From positions 5,433 to 69,432 of the forward strand of contig QANZ01028193.1 of the NCBI GenBank assembly GCA_003254925.1: a stretch of DNA of 64,000 nucleotides, written 5' to 3'. The translations under genes and the position numbers were made by a program. This DNA is from Chamaecrista fasciculata (Eukaryota > Streptophyta > Magnoliopsida > Fabales > Fabaceae). Below are positions 35,387 to 49,672 of this stretch, piece by piece; position 1 is the stretch's first letter; each line of letters begins with the position of its first letter. The notes beneath the pieces are model-generated. The model saw only the letters and a list, made by a program, of their open reading frames with translations, had not been told where the DNA came from and ran no database searches.

Positions 35387-36712
35387 TTCTAGTGTTTGCT
35401 TTTCTTAATACGTGCGGCTTTGTTGTCATTTATACCACAGTGAGTTGAGTTCTCAGTCTTATAACATGTAGCAAGACAAATTTGTGCTTGCTAATCGTCA
35501 TTCACTTGTATTAATTATCAAAATATATGTGTCTTCTCCAATCGGTTTGATCGGTTTGATTGGTTGAGGAATTTAGGATTATTTTTTTCCCAAATAAACT
35601 AACAATGTAGTCCTTGAATTGTTACCTTTTTAGCTTAGTCCCTAAAAATGAATGAGTGCACAAGTTAATCTGAACATAAACTTTGTGCTCACTAATTTTT
35701 AGAGGCTAAAGTTAAATAGACCCAACAATCTGGAGATCAAGTTGTTAGTTTAATCATGTGGGGCTCAAATTTTGCATCTCCTTTTTCCTGTCAGACTGTC
35801 ACCTCTCCCATTTTTTCAAATAAATATTTCTGCTTGAAATGTAATTGCTATTGATAGTGTAATGGTGGTCCATATCTTTTATTGCATTGTTAATAATACT
35901 GCTCCGACATGAGATAATTGCAAAGGTAGAGTATGAGACACGTAAAAGACAGATAAAGTCATAAAACCTTTTCCCTTGCAAGGTTTAAATATGCTTTTTT
36001 TATTTTATGCACTCTTAGGAATTTGAAAATCAGATATGAAGAAGACTATATGATATTACTTTTCAGTTTTCTTTTCTTCTGGTTGGAAGATAAGACATTT
36101 TTTAGTCTCTCTGCTATTGCTTACTTGCTTGCATATATTATCCAAGTGATATATCTAGTCATTCAGCTTGTGTAAATATGGTATAATTGCTTTAATTTAT
36201 CGCCATATTAAATTTTTTTTAAGTGTTGGTATGTATGAATGCTACATGAAGAAGTAGAAGCTTTCAAATATGAAAGCACAAATACAATTCCAAAAAAGGA
36301 AGTTCAGTTTTGAGATAATGTTCAATTAGAGGTAGCAATTAGTTGAAAACTCTTACAGTCGTAGTGTATTTTGTTTGTTTTTTGGCTCTTAAGTATATAA
36401 TGCATCGATACAGAGGATAGAAAGAATTGGAATATCAGAAAAACGCTGGAAATAATGTTAGAAATGATTCTTGCATTCGGCTTGAACAAGTATTGAACTG
36501 GCACACAGGAAGTTCCAACACATTCTTGATTAAACAATACTTAATAAAAACATCAAAGCCGCTTTTAGTATTCATTTCTTTTTATTGTTTTAAATTTTTT
36601 TTACCAACTAAATTAAAATAATTTTCACAATTTCACCTTATATGACACAAAAAAGCATTAGAATCATTGAAAAAAAAAATATGAAACAAACTAAAAAATT
36701 ATTCTACAATTG
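35387..36712. other. Intergenic DNA between UAP and the Au SINE
   Basis: Begins with the UAP 3' UTR. At about 35597-35750 a degenerate TIR element is visible (ACTAACAATGTAGTCC at the left, TTGTTAGTTT at the right). Otherwise AT-rich without a gene. Confidence 0.5.
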
Positions 36713-36845
36713 TGGCGGCTCAATCCACGAAACTCTCACTAGGTGGAGTTTGGAGAGAGTTAAAATATACGCAACCTTATCCCTGCTTTGTAGAAAGACT
36801 ATTTCTAGGATTTAAACCCGTGAGTTCTTGGTCACAAACCAAAAA
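36713..36845 (-). mobile_element. Au-type SINE
   Basis: Read on the minus strand the sequence runs TGACCAAGAACTCACGGG, a B box GGGTTTAAATCCT, then AGAAATAGTCTTTCTACAAA and GGATAAGGTTGCG, finishing in TCTCTCCAAACTCCACCTAG and GTGGATTGAGCCGCC, followed by an A/T-rich tail. This order is that of the plant Au SINE consensus as I remember it. The B box has a TTTAAAT where the consensus has TTCGAAT or similar, so the pol III promoter is probably decayed. Confidence 0.7.
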
Positions 36846-37364
36846 ATTATTCTACAGTATGAAGACTGAAAAAATGAACATCGAAATTCTCAACATGCCA
36901 TTCTTTTTCATGATTTAAGCATGTAGAGGACCAGTCTTTAAAAATCATGGATTATCCACCCGTAAAGCTAATGTAACAAACGTATGGACTGCTGTGTTGG
37001 ATATTAGAGTATACAATCTGTAAAGCCATACGTGAAGGTGAAGGTGAAGGTTCAGCTAAGAGCATTGTTGTCATTAGAAAGCTTAAATTACAATCAGTTG
37101 TTGAAGGGTAACACACCAGAGAAACCAACTTGTACCACAATTTATACATCAATAATCTCAATCATCACACCAAATGAACATGGTTACCCCTCTAGTACCA
37201 ACCAGTACATGCCGAATGTAATAATAAACTCACCCACTTTTAAGTTTACAACAACGTTAAACAAAAATATCCCAATTCAAAACAAAAACAAAAACCCAAA
37301 CCCCCACATGAAGACGCTAGTCCCTAAACAAGGCATCAACAATTTCACTCCACTCATTGGCATT
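36846..37364. other. 3' flank between convergent UAP and eIF4A-III genes
   Basis: The part next to 37365 should hold the eIF4A-III 3' UTR. An open frame of 157 codons on the plus strand runs through here into the eIF4A-III antisense strand and is not a gene. Confidence 0.45.
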
Positions 37365-41306
<3,942 letters not shown>

Positions 41307-41322
41307 GAGTGGTTGCGAAGCT

Positions 41323-41331
41323 TTAGGGTTC
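41323..41331 (-). promoter_or_regulatory. telo-box-like motif in the eIF4A-III leader
   Basis: On the minus strand GAACCCTAA lies 17-25 bases upstream of the start codon, next to a (TC)n tract at about 41331-41349. Telo boxes (AAACCCTAA) and TC tracts are common in leaders of plant translation and RNA-processing genes. The first base differs from the consensus, so function is tentative. Confidence 0.4.
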
Positions 41332-41465
41332 AGAGAGAGAGAGAGAGAAGATTGTGAATTGAAGGCTCTGTGATTATATGAATTGGGAGAAGAGAAGAAG
41401 AAAGAAGAAAGAGACGGCGACGACGATTTTGTTGGAGAAATATGAAGAAAATATAAAAAAGAGAA

Positions 41466-42253
41466 GGTCAAAGTGCGAATTTGGTCCTATAACTTTGCTC
41501 TGCTTCCTAAATCAGTCCTATAACTTTTTTTATCTCGAATTTGGTACTGTATATTTTCTCTAAGTCCCAAATCAGTCATATATCTTTTTTTGTCTTAGTT
41601 TTGGTCCCATATGTTTTGAAAACCTCCCACCGTTAGTCCTCCGTCTATTTTAAATTACAGTTTAGTTCTGAAAACTTCAAGTCCCTTTCACTTTAGTCCC
41701 TGAATATCAAAATGAAAGTGAAAGAGCATCCCAGAAGATCCTCAAACGTTATATCTTGGTCCCTAATTCATGAATTCTTCATGAAATGGAATAGCAATGC
41801 AAAAAAAAACACAAATTAAAAGCAAATGACAGAGGGACCAAAACTGAAAACACAAAAAATTTAAAAACCCACTGGAAAACGTACATTCGGCGAGTTTGGA
41901 GCATTTTCCAATGGGTTTTAAATTTTTTTTGTTTTCAGTTTTGGTCCCTTGTCATTTGCTTTAATTTGTGTTGTTTTTGCATTTCTATTCCATTTCTTAA
42001 AGAATTCATGGATTAGGGACCAAAATATAAGGTTTGAGAATCTTCAGGGATGCTCTTTCACTTTCATTTTGATAGGCAGGGACTAAAGTGAAAGGGACTT
42101 GAAGTTTTTAGGACTAAACTGTAATTTAAAATAGAAAGAGGACTAACAGTGGGAGGTTTTCAAAACATATGGGACCAAAACTGAGACAAAAAAAGATATA
42201 GGACTGATTTGGGACCTAGAGTAAAGATACAGGACCAAATTCGCACTTTGGCC
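41466..42253. mobile_element. 788-bp hairpin Mutator-like MITE upstream of eIF4A-III
   Basis: Starts GGTCAAAGTGCGAATTTGGT and ends TTCGCACTTTGGCC, with the exact 9-bp duplication AAAAGAGAA on both sides (41457-41465 and 42254-42262). Unlike its relatives, almost the whole element is inverted repeat: two arms of about 350 bp meet at a short centre near 41880-41905. The left arm has an additional partial repeat of about 55 bp. It is inserted 160 bp before the eIF4A-III start codon, hence within or right next to the promoter and leader. Confidence 0.9.
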
Positions 42254-42440
42254 AAAAGAGAATTAAACTTCACACTTCACAGAATATTCGTGCGAGGCAA
42301 GGAAAGTTAAGGACTTAAATATATTTTGATATTTTATTTTTTATTTTTAAATTGATTATTGATTATCATTGAATATTTGAATGTATAGATTTTTTTGGGG
42401 GGATTGAATTATGATCATTGAATAATGATATTAATATGTT

Positions 42441-42900
42441 GGCTTAAGTGCACTTTTGGTCCCTTAACTATCTCAAAGATCTCAATTTGGTCCTCTAACT
42501 TTTTTTGTTGCAATTTTGGTCCCCTAACTTTTGAAAACGTCTCACCATTGGTCCCCTAACTTTTTTGTTGCAATTTTGGTCCCCTAACTTTTGAAAACGT
42601 CTCACCATTGGTCCCCTAACTTTTTTGTTGCAATTTTGGTCCTCTAACTTCTGAAAACGTCTCACCATTGGTCCCCTTTTGGTCCCAAGTTAGGGGACCA
42701 AAAATGAGACTTTTGCGAAAGTTAAGGGACCAACGATGAGACGTTTTCAAAAGTTAGGGGACCAAAATTGTAACAAAAAAAGTTAGGGGACCAAATTGAG
42801 GCTTTTGCGAAAGTAAGGGGACCAAAATTGCAACAAAAAATGTTAGGGGACCAAATTGAGACCTTTGCGAAAGTTAGGGGACCAAAAGTGCACTTAAGCC
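42441..42900. mobile_element. Mutator-like MITE, GGCTTAAGTGCACTTTTGG family, forming the palindrome core
   Basis: Ends GGCTTAAGTGCACTTTTGGT and ACCAAAAGTGCACTTAAGCC are perfect inverted repeats. The interior is made of TTGGTCCCCTAACTTTT units reading forward left of centre and inverted to the right. Its flanks are inverted copies of each other and not a direct duplication, so it was not bounded by a normal insertion event, or the original flank on one side was replaced. Confidence 0.75.
42491..42676. repeat. 60-bp tandem repeat inside the MITE
   Basis: A unit of exactly 60 bp, running through GTTGCAATTTTGGTCC, CTAACTTTTGAAAACGT and CTCACCATTGGTCCCC, is present about three times in direct order with one or two changes per copy. 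Only the left half of the palindrome has it; the right half has about one equivalent unit, so the expansion or the loss is one-sided. Confidence 0.85.
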
Positions 42901-43127
42901 AACATATTAATATCATTATTCAATGATCATAATTCAATCCCCCCAAAAAAATCTATACATTCAAATATTCAATGATAATCAATAATCAATTTAAAAATAA
43001 AAAATAAAATATCAAAATATATTTAAGTCCTTAACTTTCCTTGCCTCGCACGAATATTCTGTGAAGTGTGAAGTTTAATTCTCTTGGCCAAAGTGCGAAT
43101 TTGGTCCTGTATCTTTACTCTAATGAA

Positions 43128-43463
43128 TTATGAGGCATAAACACTTCATTTTTATAGCGTGTCGCCATGTCAGACATGTGTCCGTATTCAACACTCGTAC
43201 GACACTCACACGATACATATTCATAAGTTTTAGAGTATAAAATCAATTTTTTATAACTGTATCATGAGAAACAATAGAAAATAATATCATATATGATACA
43301 TATTATGGATATATATTGTAATTTTTAAAATTTTCATCAAAATTTATGGATTTTTAGTTATTTATATATATACATATATTTCGTGTCGTGTCGTATAATT
43401 TTAAAAATCTAGCGTATCAAGGTGTCCGTGTCCCGTGTCCATATCAGTGTCCATGCTTCATAG
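43128..43463. mobile_element. TIR MITE, CTATGAAGCAT family (opposite orientation)
   Basis: Left TTATGAGGCATAAACACTTCA and right CCATGCTTCATAG termini. By eye it aligns to the reverse complement of 5716-6028, sharing GTGTCG...CATACGACAC-type words and ATATTCATAAGTTT. It directly abuts the 906-bp palindrome. Confidence 0.6.
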
Positions 43464-43792
43464 GCTAATTTTAAATAGCATAATTTTTTTTTTTGAAAAT
43501 ACTAAAAATGTTAAGCATTCAATTTCAAAACACATTTTCGTTTTTTTTTTTTTTCATTTTTTGGCTAAAAACATCTCTACCTCCTATATATTAGAAAAAA
43601 AAAAGTAGAAGTGGAAATGTTTTCTTTTATGGAATTTGTCTCTTACTTCCAATTCTTATATTGTACAAATACAAAAATAACTTGACCTCTTTTGTGAATT
43701 ATCCTCTCATCAATAATAACTTGATACTTTGATCCTCTCATCAAACAGAGAGAGATATGACCAGAGAGATATGACCAAAATATTTCATTTGT

Positions 43793-44311
43793 TGAGAGGT
43801 CATAAATATTTTATTTGTTTTAAATTAGTCTTATACAAATACAAAAATGGTTAAAATTTATATTGGTCTCAAATGTTTGAGATAAATTTTAAATTGGTCG
43901 TAAATATTTCATTTATTTTAAATTAGTCTTATATATTCCTATAATTTTTGAAATTGGTCCCATACCTACTTTTAAGATGTGATTTGATCTCATTGGTTAA
44001 TTATCTCAATTGTATAGATAAGAGAGATATGACCAATGACTATGAAATGAACAATCTATTTTCGGAATTTGGTTTAACCTCATTTGTTGATAGTCATAGT
44101 TGGATAAACAAAATACTCGTAAAAACTAAAGAGTAACATATAACTTTAGATTCATCGTATTTGAACTTAAAACATATGGCCATATATTTATTAATTTGGA
44201 ATCAATTTGAGAAATTATAGAAACATGTAGCATCAATCTAAATCAAATGAAATATATAGGACTAATTTGAAATTTATACTATACATTTAGGACCAATTTG
44301 AGGTTTTGACC
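43793..44311. mobile_element. degenerate TIR element, GGTCAAAACCTCAAATTGG type
   Basis: The right end GGACCAATTTGAGGTTTTGACC is the inverted form of the left end at 1401. Several TTTTAAATTAGTCTTA and AAATTGGTC words lie in the left half. The left boundary is not sharp and no duplication was found. Confidence 0.45.
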
Positions 44312-45087
44312 TTACAGTATTAATATATCCCATGATGGGCCTCCAAAAATATTCTCAATCTCCGTCTCAGCCTCTTCTCTCAGCAGTCAGCATCATCATC
44401 GAGCCGGAGCCACCGCGCCGGCCACCGGCCACCTCTTCCCGGACAGACCGCCGGCGGTTCCATCAAAAGCCGGTGACGAACAGTTGACGGACAATGCTGT
44501 TCTATTCTTCACTCGATAATCCCTCTCCGCTCTAACACTCCAAGGTAAAATTTTCTACTCTTTTCTTGTTTCCAATGCATTTCTCTTTAGTTTAGCCGAG
44601 TGTTTTTTTCTCTATGTCTGATATGGTTACCTGAGATCCTTTCTCTTTGTTTGGATTTCTATCTATTATGTTTCGGTGCTAAATGTAAGATAGGAGTGAG
44701 CACGCATGTTAAGTGTTTGATGTTATGCCTGAGATTATTTGTGGCATTATGTGCAGGCTTTTCTCGCTGATGGTATGTTTATGATAGTCATTGGTTAATT
44801 ACTTGCTGCTGAATTGTTTCTACTGGAATTTTATGAGTTTCTTTGCCATGTTTTCTGAAAAACTTACAAGTTTTGTTGGCCAATAAAAGGACCTATAAAA
44901 TTAAATAGTTATTCTTGGTCTGAATTTATTTATCTTTCTGCCATATTGAAATGGAGTTAACTCTAAATTAAAATATTGATATAAAGTGACTTGAAATATT
45001 AAATAGCTGAGATAGCAGTAGCCAGTAGCACTCACTGTCTCTGTATATGTTACAGCCTTACAGGGCAATATGAACAGGCCATAGCAA
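44312..45087 (+). promoter_or_regulatory. leader region of the DYW PPR gene, probable 5' UTR intron
   Basis: A GC-richer stretch (44370-44545) precedes a good donor (CCAAG|GTAAAA, intron from 44545), then T-rich DNA and an acceptor (TGTTACAG, ending 45055) 32 bases before the ATG. A 5' UTR intron is therefore likely, but no coding frame supports it, so the borders are inferred from splice signals alone. Confidence 0.5.
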
Positions 45088-47127
45088 ATGTATGGGCAGT
45101 TGGGCACTTCTGGTATTCGGTGTGTCATTTTCTCTTCTGTAATCACCATTTTCCAAAACCCGTTTTCCAAGTTCTCTACAGTTTCCCTGAAAACCCATTT
45201 GCAAAATGGGCACCTTGTGGATGTTAAAGAACAATTTGCCAACCTCTGTTCCCAAGGATACATAAAAGAAGCATTTGACAACTTTGTAGCTGAGATATGG
45301 AAAGAACCCAGTCTGTTTTCTCATCTCCTCCAAGCATGTATTCTCAAAAAGTCTATGCCATTAGGGAAACAGCTCCATTCTTTGATAATTACATCTGGGG
45401 GTTTCTCAGACAAGTTCATTTCCAATCATCTCTTGAACCTCTACTCGAAATTTGGGGACCTAAATACAGCTGTGGCCCTTTTTGATCGTTTGCCACGGAG
45501 GAACACGATGTCATGTAACATTATGATCAAAGCTTATCTTCAAAATGCTGATTTTGAGAGTGCCAAGAGATTGTTCGACGAAATGCCTGAGAGAAATATT
45601 GCAACATGGAATGCAATGGTTTCAGGATTGACTCAGTTTGAAATGAACGAGGAGGCTCTGTCGTTGTTTTCAGAAATGAACAAATTGGGTTTCATGCCTG
45701 ACGAATACTCCTTGGGTAGTATACTTAGGGGTTGTGCACATTTGAGAGCCTTATTGGCAGGAGAGCAAGTTCATTCTTATGTGGTGAAGTGTGGGTTTGA
45801 GTTTAATTTGGTTGTCGGAAGTTCTTTAGCTCATATGTATATGAAAGCCGGCAGCTTGCAAGATGGAGAAAAGATTATCAAATCAATGCCAACTCATAAT
45901 GTAGTTGCTTGGAATACACTTATTGCAGGAAAAGCTCAGCATGGGTATGACGAGGGAGTTCTGAATCAGTATTGTATGATGAAGATGGCTGGTCTTAGAC
46001 CTGATAAGGTTACTTTAGTGAGTGTGATCAGCTCGTGTTCAGAGTTAGCCACACTTGGTCAGGGGAAGCAAATTCATACCGAAGCAATCAAAGCAGGCGC
46101 TAGTTCCGGAGTTGCTGTAATTAGTTCATTAGTAAGCATGTACTCCCGATGTGGATGTCTGGAAGACTCTATCAAAGCTTTCTCAGAATGCAAAGAGCCA
46201 GATGTTGTATTATGGAGCTCAATGATCGCCGCGTATGCGTTTCACGGGAAAGGAGAAGCAGCCATCGAGCTCTTCTATGAGATGCAACAGCTAAATTTGG
46301 AGGCAAATGAGGTTACACTCTTGAGCTTACTATATGCTTGTAGTCATAGTGGATTGAAAGACAAAGGGCTTGAGTTCTTCAAATTGATGGTTGATACGTA
46401 TGGGCTCAAGCCTAGATTAGAACATTATACCTGTGTGGTAGATCTACTAGGAAGATCTGGTTGTTTAGAGGAGGCTGTGGATATGATACAAACAATGCCG
46501 GTAAGAGCAGATGCAATTATATGGAAAACATTATTATCTTGCTGTAAAATCCACAAGAATGCCGAAATGGCAAGAAGGGTTGCTGAAGAAGTTCTTAGGA
46601 TCGATCCTCACGACTCAGCTCCTTACGTTCTACTCTCCAACATTCATGCTGCAGCTAAGAGTTGGCAGGATGTTTCTGAGGTAAGGAAAGCCATGAGAGA
46701 TAGGAATGTGAAGAAAGAGCCAGGAATTAGTTGGGTAGAACTGAAGAATCAGGTTCATCAATTCTGTATGGGTGATAAATCCCACCCGATGTCTTCGGAG
46801 ATTGATCTGTATCTTGAAGAACTAACTTCAGAAATGAAGTTTCGCGGCTATGTCCCTGATATTGCATCTGTTTTGCATGACATGGATAATGAGGAGAAAG
46901 AACACCAATTAGCACACCACAGTGAAAAATTGGCTATTGCATTTGCTCTTTTGAACACCCAAGAGGGAGTGCCCATAAGAATAATGAAGAACATTAGGGT
47001 CTGCAGTGATTGTCATGTTGCGATCAAGTATATATCAGAGATAAAGAACCGAGAAATTATAGTGCGAGACACTAGCCGGTTTCACCATTTCAAAAATGGC
47101 ACATGCTCTTGTGGAGATTACTGGTAA
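45088..47127 (+). CDS. PLS-class PPR protein with E and DYW domains (At2g41080-like)
   Basis: An intronless frame of 679 residues. After a short N-terminal region, PPR repeats of the P, L and S types run from about residue 95 to 480 (for example RNIATWNAMVSGLTQ, PDEYSLGSILRGCAHL, PDVVLWSSMIAAYAFHGKG), followed by the E/E+ region (ADAIIWKTLLSCCKIHKN) and a complete DYW domain (about 585-679). The DYW domain keeps the deaminase-like zinc signature (HSE and CSDCH) and ends with the canonical CSCGDYW. Such proteins edit C to U in organelle transcripts. The match to Arabidopsis At2g41080 is from memory of its C-terminal sequence. Editing targets cannot be inferred. The start ATG follows the probable leader intron acceptor. 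Confidence 0.9.
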   Translation: MYGQLGTSGIRCVIFSSVITIFQNPFSKFSTVSLKTHLQNGHLVDVKEQFANLCSQGYIKEAFDNFVAEIWKEPSLFSHLLQACILKKSMPLGKQLHSLIITSGGFSDKFISNHLLNLYSKFGDLNTAVALFDRLPRRNTMSCNIMIKAYLQNADFESAKRLFDEMPERNIATWNAMVSGLTQFEMNEEALSLFSEMNKLGFMPDEYSLGSILRGCAHLRALLAGEQVHSYVVKCGFEFNLVVGSSLAHMYMKAGSLQDGEKIIKSMPTHNVVAWNTLIAGKAQHGYDEGVLNQYCMMKMAGLRPDKVTLVSVISSCSELATLGQGKQIHTEAIKAGASSGVAVISSLVSMYSRCGCLEDSIKAFSECKEPDVVLWSSMIAAYAFHGKGEAAIELFYEMQQLNLEANEVTLLSLLYACSHSGLKDKGLEFFKLMVDTYGLKPRLEHYTCVVDLLGRSGCLEEAVDMIQTMPVRADAIIWKTLLSCCKIHKNAEMARRVAEEVLRIDPHDSAPYVLLSNIHAAAKSWQDVSEVRKAMRDRNVKKEPGISWVELKNQVHQFCMGDKSHPMSSEIDLYLEELTSEMKFRGYVPDIASVLHDMDNEEKEHQLAHHSEKLAIAFALLNTQEGVPIRIMKNIRVCSDCHVAIKYISEIKNREIIVRDTSRFHHFKNGTCSCGDYW

Positions 47128-49423
47128 TAGTATTTTTGGTTTGCATCACCAGTATTTGGCCTCTATCATCAAGGATTGCCTAGTCCAGTTTGAGGTTTAG
47201 TCACAGTTAAAGCTTCACATCTCTCTCTATAGGTGTGTTATGTGGGAATCAAGTGAGCTATAACTCATAGAGTCATAGGTATTATACCAGCAATAGTTTA
47301 TTGTGATTCTTGTGCTTAAATTTTTCAAAAAATGATACATTGTTCTGCAGAGATTACTAATTAGAGGGACTAGATTTGTAATTTCTCTTCTGCCAATCAT
47401 CCGCTTCCTTATTTATAACATCATTTCTCTGAGAATGATGATCTCTTATCATTTTTTGGTTTGTATCTACGGTATTCATACTTTATTAAATGAATAGACT
47501 AATCTAGTTTGGGGTTTAGTCACATTGAAGTCTTCTTACCTCTCCCTACAGGTGTTATTTGGAGATCAAACTCAGACTTTTTTTTCAGCTTGCATTAACT
47601 TGAATTTGTCTATTATTATTATAGGACTTGTAACTTCGAGTCATTACTAGTCGCAAGAATTATCAGGTAATTAGTTATCAACATTATAAAATCATATTTA
47701 ATTTCCAATATCATTGTAAAATCATTTTCATCTTATATGCTACAACCACTAAGCATATCATACATAAAAAATAATATCAAAAAACAAAGAGTATTCACTT
47801 TAAACCCGTATTGGTGATGCATAGCCCGATAAACTTTGGATCCTGTGGCCCAAATACAAACAAATTTTTGAGTCATTCTCCTTCTGCCTGATAGGATATC
47901 AATCATGCGTCTTCTAATTAATTTGAACTCAACTCACGTTATACATTTGGTTATGGTAAGATAATTTTCCAATAAGATAGTTTGTATTCACAAAGTGTCA
48001 AATAGGAGATTTTACTTAAATAATATCAAATTACTTACCACTTAAATTAATTCTTTGTTTGCTTACTAGAGATATTTATGAGTCAGGTTTCAGCCAGACT
48101 GCCCCGGTGAAGGTCGGGTCGGGCCTGGTCGGGGCAAGTTTTGTTTTTTGTTTAAAAGAACTATAATTAGTCATATCTAATTTTTTTACTTGAGTCATTT
48201 GTTTATTGAAAATCATTATAATAGAGAATCTTACATAAGTTTAAGAGGTTGAACTAAATTAAACCCAACTTAATTGTAAAACAACTCATTTGACAACCTA
48301 ACTGAATTACCTAATATATAATTCTTCATACTGGGTTCAGTCTTATTTATTTTTGTTCAGAAAGCATGTTAGTTATCATTTGTTTGATCCGATTTTGGTA
48401 ATATTAAATAAGAATGGTGGTGGAGCATGATTGATCTGACAAGGCATCTGGTCAAAGCATTTGCTTAAAATAAATAAATATATTAAACAAATAAAATAAA
48501 ATAAAATAAAATGTGATCCAAACAAAATCTGGGAAAGTAGTGATGATGAAATCTGAGTACTATAATAAGAGAAAAGAAATCCAATGTGAAAAGTGGGACC
48601 CACGTGAACAACATTTCTCTCTTTCAGCAATCGAGGCATTTGATCTGACTGACTGAAAAAATATTATTATTATTTCTCAACTATCAATTCTGACACTCAC
48701 AATGACAAAAACAATGACGACCTCTGTTTTCAAAAATAAAATATTATATCATTGTATTTGATATATAAAATTAATATATATATGTTATCTTTAATAAATT
48801 ATTAATTTAGTTCTTAAATTATGTAAATCCTGTTATTTTAATCTATTTTTTAATATCTAATTTAATTTTGAAAAATTTATTATTTATATAATTTAATCTC
48901 TTTTAAAATTAAATTGTACATCATTATGATATTAAAAAAGGAAATAACTCATGATAAATTATTAATCTTTTGTAATAAAATTATATATTTTAAAAGATTT
49001 GAGACTAAAATAACTCCAATTAGATAAATTAGAGATTGAAATATTAATTTAATTTTTATTAAAGAGAAATAATCTCATAAACTCATTAGAGCTGGAATAT
49101 ATTTCAAAATTCACTTAATAATTAATTATTTTATAGACCACCTATTGATAAAATTTTTTATTAGTAGCATTATTTAAAAAAATTAGAAAAATATAATGGG
49201 ATGCATATTACCCTAGAGTCCTAGACCTATGCCTATGCCTATTCTGTCTTCAACATATATATTCTCTATATCTTTTCACAATCACCACCATACTATCGCT
49301 TTCCTTCTTCCTTTTTCTTTCCTTTTTCATCATTGTCCTATTATTAATATTATACTCATAATTTTGATATGACTAATTGAGATACTCTCATACTAAACTT
49401 TATATTCCTAAAATAAAATTTAA
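47128..49423. other. AT-rich intergenic DNA, no gene seen
   Basis: The beginning is the 3' flank of the PPR gene; at 47133-47250 and 47458-47560 there are similar stretches (TTTTGGTTTGTA/GCAT, TCTAGTTTGGGGTTTAGTCACA) suggesting a partial duplication of about 320 bp period. No ORFs, RNA genes or transposon ends were recognised. Confidence 0.5.
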
Positions 49424-49663
49424 GTAAAAGTATTTTTTCTTTAGATTTTATATTAATTTATAATTTTATTATTAATATATTTTCTATTAATTTATATTAT
49501 ATATTATTAGTTACGTAGAATTATTGTTTATATTTAATTATAATAAAAATAAAGGATAAAAATGATAAAATATAAAATATTAAAAATAAAATTAACAATA
49601 AAAAATAGTGAGAATAAAATTGAAAGTTTATCTAAAATTTAAGATAAAAAAGTGCTTTTGTCT
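49424..49663. mobile_element. Mutator-like MITE, 240 bp, GGCAAAAGCAC family
   Basis: Left GTAAAAGTATTTTTTCTTTA and right, inverted GACAAAAGCACTTTTTTATC. An exact 9-bp duplication AAAATTTAA is present at 49415-49423 and 49664-49672. The duplication is AT-only, but coincides precisely with the family's termini. Confidence 0.65.
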
Positions 49664-49672
49664 AAAATTTAA

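Larger units (their letters stand above)
42217..43122. repeat. 906-bp nested palindrome
   Basis: The outer left arm (42217-42440) is repeated in inverted orientation at 42901-43122 with only a few differences, e.g. CCAAAAGAG versus CCAAGAG. Between them the element at 42441-42900 is itself an inverted repeat, so the whole segment reads as one palindrome centred near 42670. The left arm includes the last 37 bases of the hairpin MITE at 41466-42253 and its downstream target-site copy. There is no gene in it. Confidence 0.9.

Noticed and set aside
42217-43122. CRISPR-like array or phage-type repeat system
   Set aside because: Repeats are inverted, not spaced direct repeats with unique spacers, and the host is a plant; fold-back transposon origin explains it.
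48090-48145. GC-rich patch (GGTGAAGGTCGGGTCGGG) as a promoter or G-quadruplex
   Set aside because: Too short and isolated; no nearby gene start uses it and G-runs are only three long.
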